Below are positions 1 through 8,989 of a stretch of DNA of 27,336 nucleotides, in pieces. Position 1 is the stretch's first letter, and each line of letters starts with the position of its first letter. The position numbers and the translations under genes were made by a program. The notes beneath the pieces were generated by a model. That model did no database searches. It was given only the letters and a program-made list of their open reading frames with translations, and was not told the DNA's origin. The stretch is from Gracilaria caudata (taxonomy: Eukaryota; Rhodophyta; Florideophyceae; Gracilariales; Gracilariaceae): assembly GCA_030374735.1 (NCBI GenBank), contig JASCIV010000268.1, forward strand, positions 1 through 27,336. The letters run 5' to 3'.

Positions 1-31
1 GCCTGCCCCCCTTTGCCACGAGCGCCCCGCG

Positions 32-610
32 ATGAACCCGTCCGACTTCTCATCGTCCGACGCGGCGCAGCTGGTGTTGAAGGAGCGTCAACGCCAACGA
101 CACGAGAACTCCGACTCCACGCCGTCCAACAAGCCCGCGCTAGAGACCGTATCCACGCCCAACTGGGCGCACGATGCTCACGCGCAAGTGGACGAGGCCG
201 AGTTGGACCGTCGTCACCGTCTGCTACAGCAAAAGCTCGAGAAGAAGCAGCTCGACATTCAGCGACAGGGCAAGCAATTACAAAAGGTGCGCGAAGAACT
301 GAAGGCGCTTGAACAGCCCATTCGCGCCGAGATCATGGCCATTCGACAGCACCTGGAGCAGGCCAATCGTGACGAGATGACGCTTGTGCAAAATGTGAAT
401 TCGTTGCGCACGGAGCTACATGCGAAGGAGGAGCATTTGCGAAACGTGCGACGCACCAAGCAGGATTTGGCTGATAAACTCATCAACGTCATGGTAGATT
501 ATGAGAAGAGAAAGGGCGAGCGTCTCAATCAAATCGCCGAGCTCGTCGCCGACGAAGAAACGCCCAACACAAAAAAAGCCCCAACCTCCACCTTTCTCGG
601 CTTTTCATAG
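32..610 (+). CDS. GORAB/RAB6-interacting golgin family coiled-coil protein
   Basis: A 192-residue protein that is almost entirely coiled coil from about residue 53 to 172. The block from residue 86 (REELKALEQPIRAEIMAIR) through HLEQANRD and on to DLADKLINVMVDYEKRKGERL follows, in order, the pattern I know from RAB6-interacting golgin (GORAB/SCYL1BP1): a KELQALD-like start, an ADIGILRNRIDQA-like middle and an EQLTEHL...ELRKAKKLEEL-like end. GORAB is a trans-Golgi protein that binds Rab6 and, in animals, stabilises COPI coats with Scyl1. This is notable because delta-COP lies in the same window. The N-terminal 50 residues are polar and probably disordered. The protein is shorter than animal GORAB. 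The ATG at 32 is the first in frame, but no in-frame stop precedes it before the window edge, so an upstream extension cannot be excluded. The family call rests on recalled sequence pattern, not on a search. Confidence 0.72.
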   Translation: MNPSDFSSSDAAQLVLKERQRQRHENSDSTPSNKPALETVSTPNWAHDAHAQVDEAELDRRHRLLQQKLEKKQLDIQRQGKQLQKVREELKALEQPIRAEIMAIRQHLEQANRDEMTLVQNVNSLRTELHAKEEHLRNVRRTKQDLADKLINVMVDYEKRKGERLNQIAELVADEETPNTKKAPTSTFLGFS

Positions 611-858
611 CCGCATCTGTAGAAACCAGCTCAACCTCCATGCACATAAACACACATCAACTTTTGTATACCTAACTAGTATCTTTAAGACCGTATATGT
701 GGCACTGGTACTCTATCTTGCTTCTAAAAGGAAAGGAAAAAAAAAAAACATCTATCCCCTACACAGGGGCCTCCGTCCATCGCGTTCCAACCACCGTCGT
801 CACTCTTCCGCAAACACAAATACACACTCCTACCAACAGGCGAGAAGGATCTCCCTTT
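611..858. other. convergent 3' spacer between golgin and homeodomain genes
   Basis: 248 bp between two convergent stop codons. It holds an A-rich run near 728-739 and no convincing coding potential. Transcript ends of both genes presumably lie here, and no canonical AATAAA is seen. Confidence 0.6.
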
Positions 859-3114
859 CTACCGCGGAAGTTTTGGCGTCATTCGCTCGCTTTCATTCTT
901 TAGCGCCGACGCAGAGTGCACCACCTCAAACTCCCCATGTGTCGTTCCGTTCTGAGTGTACTGTGTCAATGCCTGTTCATTCGGAAACGCGGGCAAAGGC
1001 GGTGGTAAAGGCGGTGGAGGAATTCCACTCGCCAACAGTCTTACACTCCCATTCGCGTCGTGATGCACAATTTTTCGACGCAAGTGAGCTCTTTCGTCGT
1101 TTTCCTTCCCGCTCAGTGTGCTTGCTTTGCGTTTGTGTAGCGTGGATAGAGGCGTCTCCCCTTGTCCATAACCGTTAAAATTCAGCTCTCTTCGAACGCG
1201 GTTACCGTTGCTGGGCGTATCAGCTCGATTGATTCGTTCGGTCAACGGCGTAGCGGTGTCACCGCCATGTACACGGGCGGCAAGCCATGGTTTGGGGGCG
1301 CATGTGTAGGGCGTTGATGGAGACTGCCAATTGCCAGCAGTGCCGTGCATGTTTGTCACTGCAGCCGACGATTTCGGTGTCGGTGCCGCATCCGATTTCG
1401 AAACGGCTACTGGCATGGTTCTTGTTTGCATGCCGTGAGAGCTTCCATTCAAGCGACTGGCATGCTGGCGCGCTTCGAGTATTGAGTCGCCATCTTGTCG
1501 GGACGAAAGTTCGTGAATCGAAAGTGGGCGACGAATGGTTGAAGACGGTGATTGGATCCTTCCGCGGTGGACAGCGGGTGTTACCGGGTGCGGTACCGGA
1601 ATCTCCGAAGCGCGTTCCGGGGCTGGTACTGTTGCTGCTGTAGCCGTTTGTGTTAAAGATGACGGTAGCGCAATTGGCGTACTTCGCATCGGCATATTGG
1701 TGTCCGGTATTGAGGAAGGAAAGTTTTGAATGTTGTGTAAGGAGGGCGGAAGTTGAATAGGGAAAGGTTTGTCATTGTAGACTTGGAATACAGAAAGTAA
1801 GCGGGGGGTATCTTCGAAAAGGATTTTGACCGTGCGAATGGCCTCATCGGATCGAAGTAAGATGGCGTGCATCGGTTCATCGGCTCGAACTGGAAATTCG
1901 ACTTGAGACACCTTGCGGTACTGCCGTTGTTGCGAACGCAGCTTGTATTTGTCCATGCTCTGTTGCGTCTGCAGAAAAAGAGCCGGCATTGCTGAAAACG
2001 AGAGCATAAGCAAAGACATTGCCTGGCTGGTAAACAACTGCATTGAAGATATGGCAGAAAAGTTCATCTCCATCTTACAATAAGGCCCTCCTGTAGACTG
2101 TGCCATGGAATAGTCTTCGCCGTAATACCACTCGTACACGACACGCTTCTTGCCGAACAGGAACTTGACCTCGAGTCCACGATCCAATAACAGATTGTGA
2201 GGAAGCTCACCGAAGAGGAATTCTGAACCCATGGACAGGCACACATGTCTAATTCTCAGTGGCGATATTCGAAAACGGTTTGAGGGATAGGGAGAGGGAG
2301 AGAAGTGATTGGCAGGTGTATTAGCGATAGACGGCGCCCATGAAATGGAACTAGGAGTTACATTGACGTAAGCAGAGGATTGTGATGGCAGTTGTCGCGA
2401 ATCGGGAGTGAGTGGAGTGGAAGAAGGAAGATGAGAATCCTTTTTGTGAGTTGCATCTGAACGAGAAGATTGTGGAGTTGGATGTGCCAGCACGTGTGAC
2501 GGCAATAACACGGTCTCCTCAACGACGGCACACGCATTGGGAAAAGTAGTGGATGCATTGAGCTCCTCAGTAACATTTCTGGTGACATCAATGCCCTGTC
2601 TTCTATCGGTGGCCCTGCGATTATTGTACCAGGTTCGAACCTTCTCAGTGCCTTTTCCAAGCGCCTTTCCCAATGTCTCCATGTGCAAGCGCGAGGGGAA
2701 CTTGTTCTTGGCGTAGTTGAGCTCGAGGATCTTTTTTTCTTCGGCCGAAAAAATGCGAGCACCTTTGCGCTTCTTATCATACGACGGCAGAGAAGGGGTG
2801 ACGGCGAGCAACTGTGCATGCGGCTTGACAGTATTCGGGGTGAGTGGCGACGAACAGGGTGGCGAAGCAGGCGAAGCGCACGGCGCAGGCGGTCGACAGG
2901 GCGGTCTGCGCATGGCGAGCGGCGGAAGAGGAGGTGGGGGGGGAAGAGGAGGTGGCAATGGAGGAGGTGGCGGTGGCACCGCAGGATCGCGGCGATGAAG
3001 AGGGGTGGGCGGCGGAGGCGCGGAGGGCGGTTGAAGAAGAGGCGGCGGAGCGGAGGCGGCGGCGACGGCGACAGCGGCGAGCAACGAATGCATGGCGCCG
3101 TCGTCGGCAGCCAT
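859..3114 (-). CDS. homeodomain transcription factor with proline-rich N-terminus
   Basis: A 751-residue protein. Residues about 23-90 are alanine- and proline-rich with long polyproline runs. A homeodomain occupies about residues 114-172: a basic N-terminal arm (KKRKGARIFSAEEKKILELN), then helix 3 with WYNNRR, where W162 and N165 match the invariant Trp48 and Asn51; Tyr163 replaces the usual Phe49. It is therefore expected to bind DNA in the nucleus. Residues about 285-440 form a second ordered-looking block containing VYEWYYGEDY, CKMEMNFSAI and EPMHAILLRSDEAIRTVKILFE. Fungal and amoebozoan homeodomain proteins often carry a conserved C-terminal region of this general kind, but I cannot name a family. 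The rest is Ser/Thr/Pro-rich. The ATG at 3114 opens the frame in a GC-rich leader. It is transcribed divergently from the membrane-protein gene at 4780, and an E2F-like palindrome lies about 300 bp upstream. The homeodomain is certain; target genes are unknown. Confidence 0.88.
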   Translation of the reverse strand: MAADDGAMHSLLAAVAVAAASAPPPLLQPPSAPPPPTPLHRRDPAVPPPPPPLPPPLPPPPPLPPLAMRRPPCRPPAPCASPASPPCSSPLTPNTVKPHAQLLAVTPSLPSYDKKRKGARIFSAEEKKILELNYAKNKFPSRLHMETLGKALGKGTEKVRTWYNNRRATDRRQGIDVTRNVTEELNASTTFPNACAVVEETVLLPSHVLAHPTPQSSRSDATHKKDSHLPSSTPLTPDSRQLPSQSSAYVNVTPSSISWAPSIANTPANHFSPSPYPSNRFRISPLRIRHVCLSMGSEFLFGELPHNLLLDRGLEVKFLFGKKRVVYEWYYGEDYSMAQSTGGPYCKMEMNFSAISSMQLFTSQAMSLLMLSFSAMPALFLQTQQSMDKYKLRSQQRQYRKVSQVEFPVRADEPMHAILLRSDEAIRTVKILFEDTPRLLSVFQVYNDKPFPIQLPPSLHNIQNFPSSIPDTNMPMRSTPIALPSSLTQTATAATVPAPERASEIPVPHPVTPAVHRGRIQSPSSTIRRPLSIHELSSRQDGDSILEARQHASRLNGSSHGMQTRTMPVAVSKSDAAPTPKSSAAVTNMHGTAGNWQSPSTPYTCAPKPWLAARVHGGDTATPLTERINRADTPSNGNRVRRELNFNGYGQGETPLSTLHKRKASTLSGKENDERAHLRRKIVHHDANGSVRLLASGIPPPPLPPPLPAFPNEQALTQYTQNGTTHGEFEVVHSASALKNESERMTPKLPR

Positions 3115-3169
3115 TGCGAGCGGACGAGAGTCGAAGCGACGCCGCCTTCGCCGAGCGAGCGGACCGGGA

Positions 3170-3186
3170 GCGCGCGCGCGCGCGCG
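3170..3186. repeat. alternating (GC)n tract
   Basis: Seventeen bases of strict GC alternation about 56-72 bp upstream of the homeodomain start codon. Alternating CG is the classic Z-DNA-prone sequence. A similar interrupted tract lies upstream of delta-COP. Confidence 0.8.
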
Positions 3187-3416
3187 ACAGGATGGGATAG
3201 AAGGGCCACGTAGTGCGGGCGGGGAGCGGTGGCGAGAGGGGCGGGAAGGGAGGGGAATGGGATGGGCGGGAGCGGGTTACGGAGGGAGGGGGAGACGATG
3301 ATTGGGGAGGGGGGCGGGCACGCGACGGTGGCGCGGGCGCGGTGGCGCGCCGCTGTGGCGCACGACTGGCCGCTTGCGCACGGAAGCTGCATGCGCTTAC
3401 CCTCCGTGTACGACGC

Positions 3417-3428
3417 TTTGGCGCCAAA
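3417..3428. promoter_or_regulatory. perfect E2F-type palindrome TTTGGCGCCAAA
   Basis: The 12-bp palindrome is two overlapping back-to-back E2F/DP consensus half sites (TTTGGCGC). It lies about 303 bp upstream of the homeodomain ATG. E2F/DP/RB proteins are conserved in red algae and plants. The match is exact, but function is inferred from the consensus alone. Confidence 0.5.
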
Positions 3429-4779
3429 TGCGATTTGAAAGCGAGCACGTCAAACGCGCGTTCGCGCGCAGTGCCACGTTGGGCGCACGCGCGCCGTTGG
3501 CGCCAGTCGCACCGCCGCGCCGCCGCGCTCCCGCGCGCGCGGGGGCCGCGAGCCGGCCGGAGAGCTGTTTTGGTGCGCGCGCGATTCGCTTCCGTCCCAA
3601 GAAGGTGAGGGGGGCCGGTTTGTTGTCATCGCGGCGGCGGCGCGCGGCGGCCTCGGCGCGGCCGGGCGGCAATGCTGGTGCTGGCGGGGGGGATGAGGTT
3701 TGGCCGCGGCGCGGGGAGCGCAGGAGCGCAGGTAACAACAACCCTCGGGCTTTACTCGCGGCGCGGGAGAGCATGAGCTCTTGCTTCAGTGTTGCTTGCC
3801 GCCAAGCCGCAACGGCGCGTTGGGGCGCGGTTTGATGGCAAACAACACTGACGGCCCCATGGTGCCCGTGATTAGGCCTACCCGTGATGGTGGTTGTGCG
3901 AGCCTGTGTGCGCGTGGCTGTTTGTATCGCACATTGATCGGTGCCATTGCGCCTTCAAGAAGCGAAGGTAAGAATGCCGAAAGGGTTTGCTATGGTAGCG
4001 TTCCATATCTGCGACTCTGTCTGTGACCGACATTCAGACATTGCCTGGTCGCGTTTTTGGGATCGGAGTCTGCTTGCAAGTATGTTACGACGTGCAGCAT
4101 TGTTGCCGGCTGCTATGACAGGGGCTGTATGTACTGTAGTACAAGACGATACGATTGTTAGCTAATGCCTCTCGAGCTACTGCTCACGTCTTGCACAGTA
4201 AATTGCTCATCCTTCTTGCGCGCTTCGAGCCGAGTTTGTCGCGTGCGACGCCGCTCTATAAGGGTAGTTGAAACCGTTGAGAGTACACCGCTTTGCACGC
4301 GCCAGAGAGCGTGCGAACTGGCCTTTTGGTCAGAAGCAATTTGTTAACCCTGGAGCCCTACGCTGCTGCACCTTAACACGATACACGCATTAGCTTCAGC
4401 TTGTTGTCCGCACCCTCGACAATCGTCGAACCGCCTAACGGCAGCAATGAATTACATCCCATCACTCCCTTCCACAACCCGAATACCTGCGCCTCCCATT
4501 CCTGCATGACGTATGCACAATGCGCAAAGAGACCCTACCACACTGTCTTCCTCGCAAATCCATCTTCCTTCCATACAACTCACGATCGTCCGGCGTTTAC
4601 CTCCAAATGCCAGCGTGCGAGTGCACCTCCTGTATTTCGACTCATGAGTAGGCACCTTATTCCTCCTAAACGCACAAAACCCACACCCAAGCCCCCACAT
4701 TTGCAGTTTGTGCCGGGCTCCACACGCGACTCACCACCACCACCTCTCGGCTAACTGAGTTAGCCATCAATCTCCGCAC

Positions 4780-6999
4780 ATGCGCGTTTGTACGTCAAAG
4801 GAGCTACTAGAGATTCTTGCTCTAGCTTGCATGCTGCCAATTCTTGCCCCGGTCGCATTGGCGACTTTGCAAGGGCAGTCTCAAGCCAACCGACTTCGCC
4901 ATGGCGTTGCCGTCAGCGACTTGCCTTCAAAATTCGGCAAGAAGGGCTCCGCCGTTCTGTCTCGCTCCGTCATTCCCCGCTCCCAAATCTGGAACCCGGC
5001 CTACCGCGACCCGTTCATTGCCGAAATGTTCGAAGACCCCGCGCGACTAGACTGGTTCTTGGCCGACGTGATTGAGTCTGAACACCACTCAGACCTCATC
5101 ACCATAAACGGCGGCTTCTCTTGTCTGGACCGCGGAAGATCCAGTTCATATGCGCTGACATGGTGGGCCAGCCAGAACCTTACGGAGCTCACTGAGCTCA
5201 GGAGTGAGCCCGGAGGAGCCGAGATTCGCTCGTTCAGCGATATTCGATCGCCGGACGAGTCGGAGGCCACTGTTCACGATATTACCCAGCAGTGCCTCGC
5301 ACAACGTCGCGCAGACCCTTCTCTTCGGGTGGTCGAGCATCATGGAGTTCACGATGGCTCTGGCGTTGCTTTTCGCCAATTCAACTCGAGTCCGTCGCCA
5401 TTCATAGGCAACGTGAACATTTTCGATGAAATCTGTGCGAAGCGAAAAGCAGAGGATAGGTCGGATCCTGTGGTTTACCGTAACGGTATTCCCATTGTGT
5501 TTGGGATTACCTTTGACAGCGGTTTCCGGATTAAGGTACCGGATAACTTCACGGCGGAGAAGACTTTGGCTCTGCGAGTACCAATGACCCCCTTGGCAGC
5601 AATTACGCACCACACGGTCGCTCGCATGCAGGAAGAAAACGTCGGGGAGGGAGAGCCAAAAACAAATGGGTGGATCCTAACCCTTTTGCTGCTGAGTGCA
5701 GGTCTTCCTTTGCTTCTTGCGATATGGATTGTATCCCATTTTGTTTCTTCTACGGCGTATAAGAGCGCAATGAAACTGCGTGAGCTTCCCGTCATGAAGG
5801 CCATCAGTGGCACGGAGCATTGGTTGAAGCAAAACAAAGGTACGCTTGTGCTTCATATTGTCGGAGCCATCATTCTAGCGGCCCCTTTGGCCCTGGGAGT
5901 TGCCGAGCGTCAAATCGATCCCAGGGTCTACGTCGAAATGACGCAGGGGATTACCGTCTTCTATGGGTCTTCGCAACCAGACCTTTCCCGTGACGACCAG
6001 AATCCCGTGGCAGGCGCGCCTTTCATAGTCACGTCATGGATATCATACCGTGAGCTCAATCCGAGCTACCATATGCATATCCTTCTAGGATCTCTCGCTC
6101 TCTTCCTCATCGCGTTTTATATTATTTGGAGGGATATAGTTAGCATGAGCATGTTTATGCCGTCCTGTTCGCCTCAAGGATTAGGTTTCAGTCTGCCAAA
6201 GTTAATTGGAAGACTCATGTTGAAGCTTGGGGCAAAAAAGGGAGAACACGAAGAGTACTATACAGTACTGATAACTCTTCGTCAGGAATACTTTGATGCG
6301 TTGAGAGTGGATTCGACTCAGAGTCGACATTTGTTGAAGGCGATGTTACTCCTCGTGAACAAAGGATGGCGTGGGAGAAACAGCGACCAGGACCAAGAAG
6401 AACGGTGCAACTCTGGTGCAGAACTGTATGATAGGCTAATGAATTCTTCGGCAGTCGACTTTTCGTTCGTTTGTTCTATGAAACTGGACAACAAGTCCAG
6501 GTGTGACGCTATGTTGTCCGGAATCAAGAGATGGTGGCAAGAGTTATGCCCCAGACAGTGGGAGTACATTCGACGAAGCTTACCAGGGTGTGCCCCCCTC
6601 GAAGAATATCATACTAGGGGCCAATATCCTCCCGACATCGGGTTGATATTGCTTCGCTTGGGATTTCTAGATTACGTTCGGTTTATCGATAAGGTGTACG
6701 TGAAGCCCTCAAACGACCTGGTGGTCTACGGCGAAGATGACACAGAATGCTTCGTGGTTCTCTCTTCGGCAACGACAAGTATGGATATGGCTGAATCTCC
6801 ACCATTAAGCGAGGAATTCTCGCGTAGGGACATGGCTCCTATTGACTTCCATTTCCTTGAGAGGTGGCGAGACGCACCTTCAATTTTGCGACATTGGAGG
6901 GAGGGACGGATCCGAATTGAGTCCATTCAAATGGATGGACAACGATTCGGATATGCAAGAGAAGATAATTTTCGGCCCTCTGCTTTGGACAACCTCTAG
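4780..6999 (+). CDS. secretory-pathway membrane protein of unknown family, three TM segments
   Basis: A 739-residue protein that I do not recognise. An N-terminal hydrophobic stretch at residues 9-29 (EILALACMLPILAPVALA) looks like a signal peptide or anchor. A 265-residue region follows with Asn-X-Ser/Thr sites (for example N133 and N256) and cysteines at 115, 172 and 219, consistent with a lumenal or extracellular domain. Strong transmembrane segments lie at about 298-322 (WILTLLLLSAGLPLLLAIWIV), 354-374 and 431-450 (ILLGSLALFLIAFYIIW). The C-terminal 285 residues are hydrophilic with scattered cysteines and no motif I can name. The loop between TM2 and TM3 includes ITVFYGSSQPDLSRDD. The ATG at 4780 is chosen because it is first in frame and immediately opens the signal sequence. 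It stands alone on its strand, and the next gene starts about 2 kb away. Topology is inferred by eye; function is unknown. Confidence 0.82.
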   Translation: MRVCTSKELLEILALACMLPILAPVALATLQGQSQANRLRHGVAVSDLPSKFGKKGSAVLSRSVIPRSQIWNPAYRDPFIAEMFEDPARLDWFLADVIESEHHSDLITINGGFSCLDRGRSSSYALTWWASQNLTELTELRSEPGGAEIRSFSDIRSPDESEATVHDITQQCLAQRRADPSLRVVEHHGVHDGSGVAFRQFNSSPSPFIGNVNIFDEICAKRKAEDRSDPVVYRNGIPIVFGITFDSGFRIKVPDNFTAEKTLALRVPMTPLAAITHHTVARMQEENVGEGEPKTNGWILTLLLLSAGLPLLLAIWIVSHFVSSTAYKSAMKLRELPVMKAISGTEHWLKQNKGTLVLHIVGAIILAAPLALGVAERQIDPRVYVEMTQGITVFYGSSQPDLSRDDQNPVAGAPFIVTSWISYRELNPSYHMHILLGSLALFLIAFYIIWRDIVSMSMFMPSCSPQGLGFSLPKLIGRLMLKLGAKKGEHEEYYTVLITLRQEYFDALRVDSTQSRHLLKAMLLLVNKGWRGRNSDQDQEERCNSGAELYDRLMNSSAVDFSFVCSMKLDNKSRCDAMLSGIKRWWQELCPRQWEYIRRSLPGCAPLEEYHTRGQYPPDIGLILLRLGFLDYVRFIDKVYVKPSNDLVVYGEDDTECFVVLSSATTSMDMAESPPLSEEFSRRDMAPIDFHFLERWRDAPSILRHWREGRIRIESIQMDGQRFGYAREDNFRPSALDNL

Positions 7000-8430
7000 C
7001 AACCTGAACGGCAATAAGGTATCATAGGGTTGGAGAGAGTTGCACTGGGCTACAATGTACATGAAGACCGATCAGAGCATTGGCGAAGGAAGTCCTACAG
7101 TTCTTTTGTGAATAGCACACACTCTGTGACTTATTGGACTGTTGAAGGACTTGTGCTCCTCATTATCTCTCCGTGCTTCGTTTTATTTCCTAGCGTTTCT
7201 GCTGTATACGTTCTCCGGGAACAGTAAGATAAAAAGTGCTACTCAGTACGTCTGTGCTTTGAAACGTCCTAGTTTCACAACTGTGAAAGTGCCACAAGGA
7301 CATACGGGGGCCTCGTAGTATAGTATACAAAGCACAATCCACTCGTTGTCTCCACAATCTTTCACAAAGCGAATGTCAGACTTCAACAGCTGATGGGTCG
7401 ATCGAAATGTGATGACCTTTTCCGAGGAGAAAAACCAGTTCTTCATGAGTATGTGTGAGCTTACAAGCTAAGAAGTAATCCGTACTTACTATCACCCTAT
7501 CTATATTGTTGCAATGCATTTGAAAGAAATTCATTCAAGCCAGGACGATTTCCACTCGTCTCCACGTCGGTACGACGCTGTTGTGCATTCGTTTCTTCTG
7601 ATACCCTTCGAGAGGCCTGAAGAGCATGACCAAGATTTAAGGAGGGATTTCACACATCGGGGTGTGGTGTGCGGACGGCAAGAACGAGGCATCACACTGT
7701 GAAGTTTACAGAACTGCGTTCTGAGTTTCTGAGCGGCATAGGAGATTAGTGGCTCGGACTTCATGGCTTGAAAAAAACTTTTGAGGCATGTAATGGACTA
7801 CCACTGTACTCCTCAGTACTGTGTTGTGGTGAAACTCAGTCTTCGAAATTTGGTGGGGCACTTGAGCCCAGGCCCCATTTTCTTGCTATTATCAGTGCAC
7901 AGAGGCAGAAAAAAGAACCTTCTGAGCGAGTTCTGACTTGTGCTGTAATGGAGAATTGCTTCTTGGCCGAGCTGCGTTTCTGCCATGTCCTTACTGCGTT
8001 GGTTAACAGCGACACGGCGTTGGGAGGCAGTAACTGGGGAAACTTCGCGTGAAACCTATCTGACAGATGTGAAGATATAACAGATTTCTCGTTAGAGTGT
8101 TAGTCCCTTTCTTAACTTTTGTTTCTGATTCGCAGCAGTTGCTCGCTCGAGCACGAGATGTGACGAGTAGGTAATTACTGGTTGACAGACTGTTAGTTTC
8201 TAAGAGAAGCAGCACGTTCTTCTCCAGTGCTCGGAACGGCGTCAGTTCTCGGGTTTGCAGTGCGCTACAGCCACGCGTAACGTGAGGTGGTGACCTTCTT
8301 TCCCTCACACAGATCATATCGCAAGAAGCACACAAGTTAAGTTAACACTACAATTCAAGCAGCGGGTTGAGATAACAAGGTAACTCGTTGTACCTCAATT
8401 CATGGGCACGAATTGTTTACAGATACTGCA

Positions 8431-8442
8431 CATGACGTCATG
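8431..8442. promoter_or_regulatory. CRE/bZIP palindrome CATGACGTCATG
   Basis: A perfect 12-bp palindrome with the bZIP core TGACGTCA at 8433-8440, about 550 bp upstream of the malectin-protein ATG. The consensus match is exact; the link to the gene is inferred. Confidence 0.4.
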
Positions 8443-8898
8443 ACTGGATTTCGAAACAGCCAATACGGTGTCATTTGTTCATTAGCCGCAACAATTCACG
8501 CCACTGTAAGACGGCTGCACTGGCCAACCCGACATGCATATGCACGAACGTGGCCCAATCTGCGAGCAGCGTCATTCTACTTGCTCCTCAGCTGCATACG
8601 TAATGCCCCTAGTCTCCGGACGTGTAGCCTTCTGCCTCCGAAACGTCCGCTCTTTCGTCTGCACTCTGCCTTTTTTCTGGCTCACGACCCGTATCATACC
8701 TGATGTTACGGTTATCATTCGAGTCTTTTATGTTAGCCGCTCACGCTTTGATCCCAACATTATTCAGATGGTTTTTTTTCTTAAAAACGTTCTTGCTTTC
8801 AATTCAGTTGCAAACTTCTCACGTTCATCCTCTCTTTCCTCGTGCACATACGTTGGTGTCTCCCACTCTCATTGTTGTCCATCTCGAAACCGCCCCAG

Positions 8899-8905
8899 TA
8901 TTTAA
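8899..8905 (+). promoter_or_regulatory. TATA-like box (TATTTAA) of malectin gene
   Basis: TATTTAA lies 91 bp before the ATG at 8990, in a C/T-rich context. A TATAAA at nearly the same distance precedes the next secreted-protein gene, which supports both as core promoters. Confidence 0.45.
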
Positions 8906-8989
8906 GTCTTGAACTGGAGCCTCTGTAGTTTCTCTGCTTCTAAACACGCCAGCCAGCTTGTTCGCCAAGCCCTCAACATCAAGAACACC

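Larger units (their letters stand above)
3115..4779. other. 1.66-kb divergent spacer, very GC-rich on its left half
   Basis: Region between the homeodomain gene (-) and the membrane-protein gene (+). Positions 3115-3760 are extremely GC- and CpG-rich, with purine-rich G tracts around 3210-3320 and an alternating CG tract. The right half (3840-4779) is ordinary in composition. Many open frames in the GC-rich part reflect composition. They show no family motif and I do not call them genes. A CTATAAGG sequence near 4256 is too far from the ATG at 4780 to be assigned. Confidence 0.6.
7000..8989. other. 2-kb spacer with no supported gene
   Basis: Only short open frames on both strands, none with a recognisable motif. 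The frame on the minus strand at 7243-7446 (67 codons, containing VCPCGTFTVVKLGRF) has protein-like composition and could be a gene remnant, but this is unproven. A CRE-type palindrome at 8431-8442 and a TATA-like box at 8899 are listed separately. Confidence 0.55.

Noticed and set aside
501..1178. 225-codon open frame on the plus strand overlapping the golgin end and the homeodomain gene
   Set aside because: It crosses two real genes in other frames and shows no conserved pattern.
2683..3835. Several long Arg/Gly/Ala-rich open frames on both strands around the homeodomain gene start
   Set aside because: They arise from the GC-rich proline-coding sequence and the CpG-rich leader; stop codons are rare there by composition.
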